DNA from: Gracilibacillus alcaliphilus
Lineage (GTDB): Bacteria > Bacillota > Bacilli > Bacillales > Amphibacillaceae
Assembly: GCF_016909015.1 (NCBI RefSeq)
Contig: NZ_JAFBFA010000065.1
Span: 1 to 9,359 of the forward strand
Length of the DNA stretch: 9,359 bases
Direction of reading: 5' to 3'
Position 1 is the first letter of the stretch. Each line of letters starts with the position of its first letter. This document shows, in pieces, positions 1 through 7,292 of the stretch. Made by a program: the position numbers and the translations under genes. Under the pieces are notes generated by a model. It worked only from the letters and a program-made list of their open reading frames with translations, was not told the origin of the DNA and ran no database searches.

Positions 1-5
1 ATTCC

Positions 6-33
6 TTGACTTACCTAATGTTTTTAATATTAA
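6..33 (+). promoter_or_regulatory. possible weak promoter for the TlpA-like gene
   Basis: TTGACT at 6-11 matches five of six bases of a sigma-A -35 box. TATTAA at 28-33 (four of six) lies 16 bases downstream and could be the -10. The region is very AT-rich, so a chance match is quite possible. The gene start at 104 leaves a leader of about 65 bases. Confidence 0.3.
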
Positions 34-103
34 TCAATGAAAATTAGAGAAAAACAGCGATATTTTAAGAAAATGAAAGTATATTGAGGGAGGAGGCACA
101 TAT

Positions 104-628
104 ATGAAACAGTGGTTTATATTGATCGCCTTACTGGCTATGCTTGGCTGGGCTTTGTTTGATTTCTGGTTTGATCAGGAGGAAGAGCTGGCAGCAGATG
201 TTGGACTGGACATTGGTAATCTGGCGCCAGACTTTACATTAGAAACAATGGATGGTGAGCGTGTCCATTTATCCGATTATCGAGGAAAACCTGTCTTGCT
301 AAATTTTTGGGCAACTTGGTGTCTTCCCTGCCGGGAGGAGATGCCTGATATGGAACAGTTGTATCAAGATACAGATGTACAAGTACTGGCTGTTAATCTA
401 ACCTCCACAGAGAATAGTATCCGGGATGTAGAGCATTTTGTCGCTGAATATGGGCTTACTTTTCCCATACTGCTAGATCAACACAGCGGGGTGTCTGATC
501 TCTATCAAATTAGGCCGCTGCCAACGACATATATCATAGATGCCGAAGGCGTTATTCAGCTTTATGTCTTCGGTCCGCTGACTTATGATCAGATGCAGAC
601 AGAATATGGCAAAATAATGGGCAGATAA
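104..628 (+). CDS. membrane-anchored TlpA/ResA-like thiol-disulfide oxidoreductase
   Basis: This 174-residue thioredoxin-fold protein probably reduces or isomerises disulfides on the outer face of the membrane, as ResA does for apocytochrome c. Residues 4-22 form one hydrophobic N-terminal anchor. The APDF motif near 41-44 opens an AhpC/TSA/Redoxin-type domain, the redox motif is WCLPC with Cys73 and Cys76, and LPTT places the cis-proline at Pro140. Length fits ResA/TlpA proteins. The start is secured by a strong GGGAGGAGG at 88-96, seven bases before the ATG. The CxxC dipeptide is LP, whereas B. subtilis ResA has EP, so equivalence to ResA is not assured and no cytochrome genes are visible. 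The last codons lie inside the terminator hairpin shared with the convergent operon. The family call is firm; the substrate is unknown. Confidence 0.9.
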   Translation: MKQWFILIALLAMLGWALFDFWFDQEEELAADVGLDIGNLAPDFTLETMDGERVHLSDYRGKPVLLNFWATWCLPCREEMPDMEQLYQDTDVQVLAVNLTSTENSIRDVEHFVAEYGLTFPILLDQHSGVSDLYQIRPLPTTYIIDAEGVIQLYVFGPLTYDQMQTEYGKIMGR

Positions 629-646
629 CCTGCCCATTATTTTTTT
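611..646. terminator. bidirectional terminator overlapping both convergent stop codons
   Basis: Arms at 616-624 (AATGGGCAG) and 630-638 (CTGCCCATT) pair perfectly around a five-base loop. The stem extends outward through an A tract (611-614) and a T tract (640-646), so either transcript gets a hairpin followed by U residues. The plus-strand gene's TAA (626-628) starts within the loop, and the minus-strand operon's TAA (637-639) is in the stem. The convergent genes are only eight bases apart. Confidence 0.9.
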
Positions 647-1422
647 GGATGTTCATCGATTTCTTTTGTTTTTTCGCGTGTAAGATAATAAGCACTCATG
701 GCTGCGGCTACAGGAATAACAAGGGCTACCCCCATACCAGAGGTAAGGATGGTGATCATTTCGTCACTAAAGACTTTGGCATTCACAATGTCACCAAGTG
801 AATAGTCCAAATCTTTAAACCAGATAATTAATCCCATATATCCCCCAAAGAAGGCAAAGAATAACGTATTGGTGCTTGTCCCTAATATATCGCGTCCAAT
901 ATGAATGCCAGCCAGAAATAAATCTTTTCTAGAGATGTCAGGGTTTTGTTCGCGAATTTCACGCATTGGTGATGTAATTGAAATAGCCGTATCCACAATG
1001 GCACCAATTGTACTCATAATAATGACCGAGGAAGCAATCTGTACGAAGTTAAGTCCGATATGAACGGAATAGATCGTTAACTCATCAGATTCCTCTTCGC
1101 CAAAGCCATGAATCATTGACTGCTCCGTCATAATGATAATAAAGAAGATCAGTCCCACAATTGTCACAATCGTGGAAAAGAAGGCGAGCACCGTCTTATT
1201 ATTGACATCATTAATAAAGAAAAGGCTCACGGCACTAATTAGCCCGCAGGCAATAATCGTTAACAGTACAGGCGGTGCATTCGGATCATTCATAATAATA
1301 ACTGTCAGAATCAAGATAAGAAAATTGATAAACAAGGCAATAAATGATTTAATTCCTTTTTTACCGCCAATCCATGCCATCAAGACAAATAAAATAATCG
1401 CTAACAAGGTTAATGTATTCAT
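637..1422 (-). CDS. YibE/F-family membrane protein (second gene of pair)
   Basis: A 261-residue polytopic membrane protein with about six to seven hydrophobic segments and a charged C-terminal tail ending HPKK. It carries the family's conserved blocks: GAIVDTAISITSPM, and GRDILGTSTNTLFFAFFG with polar residues inside predicted membrane helices. The upstream gene has matching blocks, so the two are paralogues. The ATG overlaps the upstream TGA as ATGA (1419-1422), with AGGTGAG just ahead as ribosome binding site, so translation is probably coupled. YibE/F proteins have no established biochemical function; a transport role is often guessed but nothing here shows a substrate. Family assignment is from remembered motifs. 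Confidence 0.85.
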   Translation of the reverse strand: MNTLTLLAIILFVLMAWIGGKKGIKSFIALFINFLILILTVIIMNDPNAPPVLLTIIACGLISAVSLFFINDVNNKTVLAFFSTIVTIVGLIFFIIIMTEQSMIHGFGEEESDELTIYSVHIGLNFVQIASSVIIMSTIGAIVDTAISITSPMREIREQNPDISRKDLFLAGIHIGRDILGTSTNTLFFAFFGGYMGLIIWFKDLDYSLGDIVNAKVFSDEMITILTSGMGVALVIPVAAAMSAYYLTREKTKEIDEHPKK

Positions 1423-2522
1423 ACGCTCACCTGCTTTCTTTTAATAAAAAAGAGGGAGATATAAATAGCAATAGGTATCGTCAGTACAATTCCAATTCCA
1501 CCGGCCAAGGCTCTTGCCAATTCCAGTGAGAGGTTCATCGACAAGGTGAAATCCAGTGGTGAACCATTTTTGAAATAGAGCAGAAGCATTGGAATCGATC
1601 CACTTACATAAGCAAAAAACAAAATATTGGTCATCGTCCCCATAATGTCCTTGCCAATCTCGTATCCAGCTTTTTTCAAGGTGGCAATCTTCATATGATG
1701 ATTTTTTTCAAACATTTCAAACATAGAAGAAGACAGGGTGATGGCCACATCCATCACGGCCCCTAACGAACCGATCAATAACCCCGCCATAAATACAGTT
1801 TGCGGACTCCGTGTTAAAAAGGACATCTCTTCGTAGCGAAGTCCTTGCTCCCCCGTTATGACCAGTGCCAAATAGGCGATAGCTAAGGAAGCAAAGGTAC
1901 CGATCAAGGTGGCGATAATGGCTGTATAAGTTTTTTCATTAAACCCTGTGGCAAGTAATAGAGATAATACGGTAAAAATTACAATGCTAATCCCGCTGAT
2001 TACGAATAAACTTAAGTTTGGATTATGCAGGTAAATGTCCAATGCAGTTGACAAGATGATACCGTTGACGGCTAGGCTGATGGCGGATAATGCCCCGCGT
2101 GTTTTGCCGACTGCTAAGAGAATTAACAGGAAAATCCAAGCAACAAACACGAGGTATTTATCTCGTTTGATATCACCGACTGATTCACCATCATTAGCCA
2201 AAAATATTTCATTGCCAGCCGATAGCTGATAATCTACACCTAGCGATTCGGAATAATGATTGGTTAAGGTGATGGTCTCTCCTCGCGTCTCGCCATTTTG
2301 ATGAATGCCTGTTACCTGTTGGGTGACACGCACATCTTCATTCTCGTGTTCATCTAGAATTACTTCTCTGTCTAGTTCCTCGACCTCTGTAACTTTGACA
2401 ATCGTTCGATCATAAAAGGCATGATTATGATGAACAAAAACAAGAGAGGCAAGAAACGCCACACATAGTAAGGTAACTGTAATTAGTTGTGCTTTGGTAC
2501 GATTTTTCATCCATTTATACAA
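1419..2522 (-). CDS. YibE/F-family membrane protein (first gene of pair)
   Basis: A membrane protein of about 367 residues. It has an N-terminal helix, an extracytoplasmic region of about 90 residues rich in Glu, Asp and Thr, then about seven membrane segments. Family blocks are GAVMDVAITLSSSM and GKDIMGTMTNILFFAYVSG, both echoed in the downstream partner. The start chosen is TTG at 2522-2520. The longer reading would begin at GTG 2531-2529, but that GTG overlaps the only good Shine-Dalgarno, GGAG at 2534-2531 within GGAGTGAT. From TTG the spacing is eight bases. It is first in a two-gene operon, with a four-base overlap onto the next gene. Function is unknown; the pair probably acts as a heteromeric membrane complex (inference). 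Confidence 0.85.
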   Translation of the reverse strand: MYKWMKNRTKAQLITVTLLCVAFLASLVFVHHNHAFYDRTIVKVTEVEELDREVILDEHENEDVRVTQQVTGIHQNGETRGETITLTNHYSESLGVDYQLSAGNEIFLANDGESVGDIKRDKYLVFVAWIFLLILLAVGKTRGALSAISLAVNGIILSTALDIYLHNPNLSLFVISGISIVIFTVLSLLLATGFNEKTYTAIIATLIGTFASLAIAYLALVITGEQGLRYEEMSFLTRSPQTVFMAGLLIGSLGAVMDVAITLSSSMFEMFEKNHHMKIATLKKAGYEIGKDIMGTMTNILFFAYVSGSIPMLLLYFKNGSPLDFTLSMNLSLELARALAGGIGIVLTIPIAIYISLFFIKRKQVSV

Positions 2523-2548
2523 ATTAATCACTCCGTAATGGTATGATA

Positions 2549-2578
2549 TTTATAGGGAGCAGCCTCTAATAGAAACAA
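2549..2578 (-). promoter_or_regulatory. candidate promoter of the YibE/F operon
   Basis: On the minus strand, TTGTTT (2578-2573) and TATAAA (2554-2549) are 18 bases apart, about 27 bases before the TTG start. The -10 matches five of six consensus bases and the -35 is weaker. The 96-105 bp gap to the divergent AlkC gene must hold both promoters; I could not pick a convincing one for the plus strand. Confidence 0.35.
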
Positions 2579-2627
2579 TCTCAAGATTCTATCATAACAT
2601 GTTTTTTAAAGAAGGGATAAGTGAACA

Positions 2628-3710
2628 ATGTCAGTAGCTCGAAAAAATGTATATAATCAAACCTTTTTTATGAATTTTATTGAAAAAATGATCCAAGTTT
2701 ATCCTGTATTTCCTCAAGAGGAATTTTTATCCTATATTTATCAAGATGATTGGGAAGGACTGGAGTTAAAGCAAAGGATTCGCAGGGTGACTGAGTCTTT
2801 AGGAAAGGCTTTACCGGCATCATATCCAGAAGCTATTCAGTTATTAAGAAAATTGGCTCCACAATGTGTTGGGTTCCCTTATTTATTTTTTCCGGATTAT
2901 GTGGAACGGTATGGTCAGAAAAATTGGGAGCTGTCGATGCAGGCTTTAGAGGAGTTTACCGCAAGCTCTACTGCTGAATTTGCGGTTCGCCCCTTTATTC
3001 AGCAGAACCCAGATAAGATGATGGCACAAATGCTGGCATGGACACAGCATTCGAGTGAACATGTCCGCCGGCTGGCAAGTGAGGGGTGTCGCCCGAAGCT
3101 GCCTTGGGCGACACCATTAACCATATTCCGCCAAGACCCCTCAGCTATTTTGCCAATCTTAGAACAGCTGAATGAAGATCCGTCCAAATATGTCCAAAAG
3201 AGTGTAGCCAATAACCTAAACGACATCTCGAAAGATCATCCAGATATTGTTCGAGAGATTATTCAAAAATGGCAGCTTCAACACCCAATAACTGATTGGA
3301 TTTTGCGCCATGGCAGCAGAACCTTATTAAAACAGGCGGATCCAATCGTATTGCAGATGTTTGGCTATCTAGATGCAGAAGCAATTATGGTGACAGATTT
3401 ATCCTTATCTAGTGATCAGCTTATCTTAGGGGACACCTTGACCTTTTCCTTTCAGGTTATTAATCCAACAGGGAGCGATCAAAAGCTTCGTATCGAGTAT
3501 GCCGTTGATTTCGTTAAGGCAAACGGCAGGCAGAACCGCAAGATTTTTCAATTATCTGATCGGAATTTTGCTGATGGTGCGACAGAGGTTGTCAGGAAAC
3601 AGCAGTTTATCAACTTATCCACAAGAAAACATTATCCTGGCAGGCATCAGCTGACGATCTTGGTAAATGGGCAGGAAAAGGCAAGTCAGTCCTTTGAACT
3701 GATGGTTTGA
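2628..3710 (+). CDS. alkC: AlkC-type DNA alkylation repair glycosylase with Ig-like C-terminal domain
   Basis: A 360-residue cytoplasmic protein of the AlkC/AlkD HEAT-like-repeat glycosylase superfamily, which removes alkylated bases such as 3-methyladenine without flipping them. Residues about 10-245 are helical repeats with AlkC signature stretches: HVRRLASEGCRPKLPW (145-160), KSVANNLNDISKDHP (191-205) and ILRHGSRTLLKQ (225-236). Residues about 252-360 are predicted beta-strands of an Ig-like fold (a DLSLSSDQLILGDTLTFSF stretch, then a closing LTILVNG region), which is known from the larger AlkC subgroup. Length fits that subgroup. ATG 2628 is preceded by GAAGGGA (2611-2617), ten bases away. 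It is divergent from the YibE/F operon, with topB 73 bases downstream. No Ada-type operator was recognised, so inducibility is unknown. Confidence 0.88.
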   Translation: MSVARKNVYNQTFFMNFIEKMIQVYPVFPQEEFLSYIYQDDWEGLELKQRIRRVTESLGKALPASYPEAIQLLRKLAPQCVGFPYLFFPDYVERYGQKNWELSMQALEEFTASSTAEFAVRPFIQQNPDKMMAQMLAWTQHSSEHVRRLASEGCRPKLPWATPLTIFRQDPSAILPILEQLNEDPSKYVQKSVANNLNDISKDHPDIVREIIQKWQLQHPITDWILRHGSRTLLKQADPIVLQMFGYLDAEAIMVTDLSLSSDQLILGDTLTFSFQVINPTGSDQKLRIEYAVDFVKANGRQNRKIFQLSDRNFADGATEVVRKQQFINLSTRKHYPGRHQLTILVNGQEKASQSFELMV

Positions 3711-3731
3711 GGGTCACTCACTGACGGAAGG

Positions 3732-3752
3732 CTTACTTTGTGGTAAAGTAGG
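3732..3752 (+). repeat. inverted repeat in the topB leader
   Basis: CTTACTTT (3732-3739) and AAAGTAGG (3745-3752) pair over eight positions, one of them G-T, around a five-base loop. No T tract follows, so it does not look like a factor-independent terminator. It sits between the AlkC stop and the topB ribosome binding site, where it could act as an mRNA hairpin or could be incidental. Confidence 0.4.
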
Positions 3753-3783
3753 TAACAGGAAGTACGAGAAGGGATTGTCAATT

Positions 3784-5975
3784 ATGAGCAAAACAGTAGT
3801 AATCGCAGAAAAACCCTCGGTTGGACGAGACATTGCCCGGGTATTAAAGTGTACCAAGAAAGGCAACGGTTTTATCGAGGGTTCACAATATATTGTCACA
3901 TGGGCACTTGGACACTTAGTTACACTTGCTGACCCAGAAAGTTACGATGTGAAATATAAAACATGGAAATTAGAAGATTTACCTATGCTACCAGAACGTT
4001 TGAATTTAACAGTAATGAAGAAGACTGGAAAACAATTTAACGCTGTTAAAAGCCAAATCAACCGAAAAGATGTTAATGAAATAATCGTGGCAACGGATGT
4101 TGTCGTGAAGGTGAGCTTGTAGCTCGTTGGATAATCGCTAAGGCGAAAGTAAACAAGCCGATAAAGCGTTTATGGATTTCTTCTGTAACAGATAAAGCGA
4201 TTAAGGAAGGTTTTAAAAATTTGAAACCAGGAAAAGCCTATGAAAATTTATATCATGCTGCTGTTGCACGATCTGAAGCAGACTGGTATATCGGTTTAAA
4301 TGCTACTCGTGCTCTTACGACACGCTTCAATGCACAACTAAATTGCGGACGTGTTCAAACTCCTACAGTAGCCATAATTGCGACAAGGGAGGATGAAATT
4401 AAAAATTTCAAGTCACAAACATATTATGGTATCGAGGCACAAACAGATACGATTAAATTAACATGGCAAGATTCGAACGGTAATGTTCGTAGCTTTAACA
4501 AGGAAAAAATCGATGCAATTGTTAAATCACTTGGTCGTCAAGATGCTAAAGTTGTGGCAATTGACCGTAAACCCAAAAAATCATTTGCTCCGGGGCTTTA
4601 TGATTTAACAGAACTACAACGTGATGCAAATAAATTCTTCGGCTATTCAGCAAAGGAAACATTAAATATAATGCAAAAACTGTATGAGCAACATAAAGTG
4701 CTAACATACCCTCGTACAGATTCCCGATATATTTCAAGTGATATTGTTTCAACGATTCCAGAGCGCTTAAAAGCTTGTGGTGTTGGCGAGTATCGATCAG
4801 CAGCTAATAAAATTTTAGGTAAGCCAATTAAAGCGAATAAATCTTTCGTCAATGACACGAAATTAGGCGATCATCATGCAATTATCCCGACTGAAGGATA
4901 TGTAAATTTCTCAGCTTTCACTGGTAAAGAAAGAAAAATTTATGATTTAGTAGTAAAACGTTTCTTAGCAGTTTTATTTCCAGCACACGAATATGAACAA
5001 TTAACGGTACAGGCTGAAATTGATAGGGAAAAATTCATTGCTAAAGGTAAAACAGTAATCAATGCTGGTTGGAAAGAAGTTTACGAAAACCGATTTGATG
5101 ATGAAGAATTAACAGACGATATAAAAGAGCAATTATTGCCTAGCATTGAAAAAGGCGATGTATTAAAGACAAAGTTAGTCACTCAGACATCGGGTCAAAC
5201 AAAACCACCTGCACGCTTTACAGAGGCTACTTTATTGTCTGCTATGGAAAATCCTACAAAGTATATGCAAACGAGTAATAAAGGGCTTGCAGATACCTTA
5301 AAATCAGCTGGTGGATTAGGTACGGTTGCAACACGTGCAGATATTATCGACAAGTTATTCAATTCATTCTTAATTGAAAAACGTGGTGGTAAAGAAATTT
5401 ATATCACCTCAAAAGGTAGGCAATTACTTGATTTAGTACCAGAGGAATTGCGTTCACCTGCAACAACAGCTAGATGGGAGCAAAAGCTTGAGCTTATTGA
5501 GAAAGGCAAGTTGAAGAAAGATGTGTTCATTAATGAAATGAAAGAGCACACAAAAGAAATAGTTGCTGAAATTAAATCAAGTGATAAAAAATATAAGCAC
5601 GACAATATTTCACATAAACATTGTCCGGACTGTGGTAAACCAATGCTTGAAGTGAATGGTAAAAAGGGTAAGATGCTAGTGTGCCAAGATCGTGATTGTG
5701 GTCACCGCAAGCATGTATCACGTGTAACAAACGCACGCTGTCCTCAATGTAAAAAGAAAATGGAACTACGTGGTGAAGGAAAAGGACAAATTTTCGCATG
5801 TAAATGCGGTTATCGTGAAAAACTGTCTTCTTTTGAAGCTCGTCGCCAAAAAGAAGGAAGTGCCAAAATGGATAAACGTAGCGTACAGAAGTATTTAAAG
5901 CAACAAGAAAAAGAGGCTGAACCAATTAATAATCCATTTGCTGAATTATTAAAAGGTACGAAATTTGATAAATGA
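3784..5975 (+). pseudogene. topB: DNA topoisomerase III, broken by a one-base frameshift
   Basis: Type IA topoisomerase that relaxes and decatenates single-stranded DNA crossings. ATG 3784 follows AAGGGA (3769-3774) by nine bases; an upstream in-frame TTG abuts that site and is less likely. The Toprim domain begins with catalytic Glu9 in IAEKPSVG and should continue with ATDAGREGE. The sequence instead reads ATD, then loses frame at 4099-4103, where five bases stand for an expected six; from 4104 frame 3 resumes REGELVARW. The unrepaired product stops at 4122 after 113 residues. The rest is intact: catalytic Tyr in TYPRTDS (codon 4707-4709) and two C-terminal zinc ribbons (about 5620-5820). 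Adding one base gives about 730 residues, normal for Firmicute TopB. A sequencing error is possible. The body is AT-rich and differs from the second topB 3' end downstream. Confidence 0.9.
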
Positions 5976-6002
5976 AATTGTTATTGCACATAATCCTGTC
6001 AA

Positions 6003-6021
6003 GTAGACAATGAAAAAAGAG
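6003..6021 (+). repeat. left inverted repeat of the IS3-family remnant
   Basis: Reads GTAGAC, two differing bases, then TGAAAAAAGAG, preceded by TGTCAA at 5997-6002. It pairs with 6923-6941 at 15 of 19 positions. The orfB stop (6031-6033) lies ten bases inside it, as is normal for this family. Confidence 0.7.
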
Positions 6022-6030
6022 TAATCTAAG

Positions 6031-6616
6031 CTACGGTCTTTTCTCGGTATCCACCGGGGAAAGGCCTTTAAACTTCTCCTGAAAACGGTCCTTATTATAA
6101 AACGTAATATATTCGAATATAGCTTGATATGCTTGCTCAGTTGTTTTCGGGTTAACTAAATACAACTTTTCCGTTTTTAAATGAGAAAAGGTACATTCGA
6201 TACAGGCATTATCATGACAGGTACCGCGCCTTGAATTACTGCCTTGAATACCTTGGTCTTTATTCGCACGTAAGTAATATCTGTGACCAATTTTTGGTAC
6301 ATCTTCTTTGTAGAAAACTCCCTATTTAAAACATTCTTAAATAAGATAGAGATAACGCACTTGTCATTCGTATATAGCCAAAATACGGATGTAACTTATG
6401 AATCGCAAGTATATGCTCTTGTATACATAGATTTTCTTCCAGACGTTTATGTCGTACAGAAGGAGTAGTACGCCACTTATAGTAACCAGATTTGGATACT
6501 TTCGCTATTTTCAAAAGCCATTTAAGCGGATGTTTCTTTCTTAGTTCCTCGATAATATAGAATCTATTTGCTTTTAAGATTACTCCTTCCCATGTAGATT
6601 TGGATTGCGCTTTTTT
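6031..6616 (-). pseudogene. IS3-family transposase OrfB, internally deleted and frameshifted
   Basis: Remains of the DDE transposase catalytic subunit. The N-terminal part enters in the -1 frame at the slippery site and reads through SKSGYYKWR and HPYFGYIRM until a stop near 6326. A TDITYV block carrying the first catalytic Asp survives near 6279, followed by another frame break. The C-terminal part is clean: SRRGTCHDNACIE with the catalytic Glu, then FSHLKTEKLY, a FEYITFYNKDRF stretch and SPVDTEKRP before TAG (6031-6033). Much of the segment between first Asp and Glu, including most of the core, is missing; a DQG near 6250 may be a trace of the second Asp region. It cannot give a functional transposase. 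Confidence 0.8.
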
Positions 6617-6876
6617 AAGTATTCTACCTGTCCTTTCAAGTAAGCATTTTCCGCTTCCAAGGTATCAAAATTTTTTTGGTTCCATTTTCCTCGATGATCA
6701 TCAAAGGATTCCCCATTCTGAACTTTCATTACCCACTCAGCAATTTGAGCATCACTCTTTATTCCATACTTTTCACGAAGATGCTGGTAAGACCAGCCTT
6801 CCTCTATCTTTAAATGAACTACTTTCCGCTTTAATGCTTCTGTATACGTAGTAAATGTTTGTCCTTTTCTTGCCAT
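6580..6876 (-). CDS. IS3-family transposase OrfA
   Basis: A 98-residue helix-turn-helix protein starting MARKGQTF, with an N-terminal HTH region (EALKRKVVHLKIEEGWSY, then LREKYGIKSDAQIAEWV) and a C-terminal leucine-zipper-like LEAENAYLKGQVEYLKK. This is the DNA-binding partner of the OrfB transposase. An upstream in-frame ATG at 6960 would add 28 residues reaching past the inverted repeat; ATG 6876 is preferred because AGAGGG lies just ahead and MARKGQ is a natural OrfA start. Its end contains the A AAA AAG frameshift site. The frame is open and may still be expressed, but its partner is destroyed. Confidence 0.75.
   Translation of the reverse strand: MARKGQTFTTYTEALKRKVVHLKIEEGWSYQHLREKYGIKSDAQIAEWVMKVQNGESFDDHRGKWNQKNFDTLEAENAYLKGQVEYLKKRNPNLHGKE
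6610..6616 (-). promoter_or_regulatory. programmed -1 frameshift heptamer A AAA AAG
   Basis: On the minus strand the zero-frame codons read TTA AAA AAG, giving the classic A AAA AAG slippery heptamer. Slipping back one base leads directly into the orfB frame, which is open for about 95 codons. This is the standard IS3-family way of making the OrfAB fusion transposase. Confidence 0.75.
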
Positions 6877-6922
6877 AGAAAAATTCCCTCTAAGAAGACT
6901 TGTAAAAACATCATAATATGTT

Positions 6923-6941
6923 CTCTTTTTTTCAAGTCTAC
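6923..6941 (-). repeat. right inverted repeat of the IS3-family remnant
   Basis: Its reverse complement reads GTAGAC, two differing bases, then GAAAAAAAGAG, matching the left end at 15 of 19 positions. It lies about 50 bases upstream of the OrfA start. Confidence 0.7.
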
Positions 6942-7135
6942 CTATAGGGGATAATACCATATTGAGTCACTTTTTATTAACCTAGAAAAGACTCTTTACT
7001 GGTTTAGGTGATGAATTTAGCAATTAGTGTTGAGTGATAATAATGTCTTCTAATTTACGATAATGGAGCTTAAAAACTTCAGATGTCTTATATCATTAAA
7101 GGGCCAGATTCTGGAGTAACCTCAGAAGCTGGAAA

Positions 7136-7156
7136 ATGCAAAAGAATAGTTTGCAT
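7136..7156. repeat. perfect inverted repeat with nearby T run
   Basis: ATGCAAA (7136-7142) and TTTGCAT (7150-7156) pair perfectly around a seven-base loop. A TTTTT run occurs at 7163-7167, six bases after the stem. It could be a weak terminator shielding the downstream pair of genes, or an operator. The stem is AT-rich and the T run offset, so neither reading is strong. Confidence 0.4.
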
Positions 7157-7238
7157 ACTGGATTTTTGATTTGGTCTACGTCTACAGTCGTATATCGATT
7201 TAGTATTATAGCCTGATGTAGTATTCTAACCAAAACTT

Positions 7239-7282
7239 TATAATGATTAATGAAAGTTTGTTGAATATTATGAAAGAAGGAG
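7239..7282 (+). promoter_or_regulatory. candidate -10 box and ribosome binding site for the small membrane ORF
   Basis: A perfect TATAAT stands at 7239-7244, but no good -35 lies 16-18 bases upstream and there is no extended -10. AAGGAG at 7277-7282, ten bases before ATG 7293, is a strong ribosome binding site and supports translation of that ORF. Confidence 0.35.
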
Positions 7283-7292
7283 TGAATTTCAA

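Larger units (their letters stand above)
5997..6947 (-). mobile_element. degenerate, internally deleted IS3-family element
   Basis: Imperfect terminal inverted repeats, a minus-strand orfA and a broken orfB in the usual overlapping arrangement identify an IS3-family element. Inner parts of the ends at 6003-6021 and 6923-6941 are 15/19 identical in inverted orientation, sharing GTAGAC and an A-rich AAAAAAGAG block. At about 950 bp it is shorter than the usual 1.2-1.6 kb, the loss being in the middle of orfB. The exact outer ends are uncertain and I found no clear target duplication. It starts about 21 bases after the topB stop and points back towards it. It is probably unable to move itself. 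Confidence 0.8.
6948..7292. other. gene-poor spacer between IS remnant and small membrane ORF
   Basis: About 340 bp, AT-rich, with no gene I can defend. It holds a short palindrome CCAGATTCTGG (7104-7114), a perfect 7-bp inverted repeat (7136-7156) and, near its 3' end, a candidate promoter and a strong ribosome binding site for the next ORF. A 28-codon frame from ATG 7083 to TGA 7169 covers both palindromes but has no convincing ribosome binding site. The stretch may be scar sequence from past insertions. Confidence 0.5.

Noticed and set aside
1133..1444. Plus-strand open frame of 103 codons opposite the YibE/F genes
   Set aside because: It lies antisense to a clear membrane-protein gene, resembles no family I know and has no ribosome binding site; it is a shadow.
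3713..3725. GTCA/TGAC inverted repeat after the AlkC stop
   Set aside because: Four-base arms with no T tract; too weak for a terminator and no known operator matches.
4095..4110. Programmed frameshifting in topB
   Set aside because: No slippery heptamer or A/T run occurs at the break, and TopB is not known to use recoding; a simple base loss explains it better.
5572..5925. Minus-strand open frame of 117 codons within topB
   Set aside because: Antisense to the conserved zinc-ribbon coding region of topB; the topB reading explains the sequence.
4221..5975. Start of a separate gene at ATG 4221
   Set aside because: The frame is open upstream to the frameshift and encodes conserved TopB residues (REGELVARW) before this ATG; no ribosome binding site precedes it.
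7083..7169. A 28-residue peptide gene (starts MSYIIKGPDSG)
   Set aside because: No convincing ribosome binding site, no recognised family, and palindromes overlap it; chance frame is likelier.
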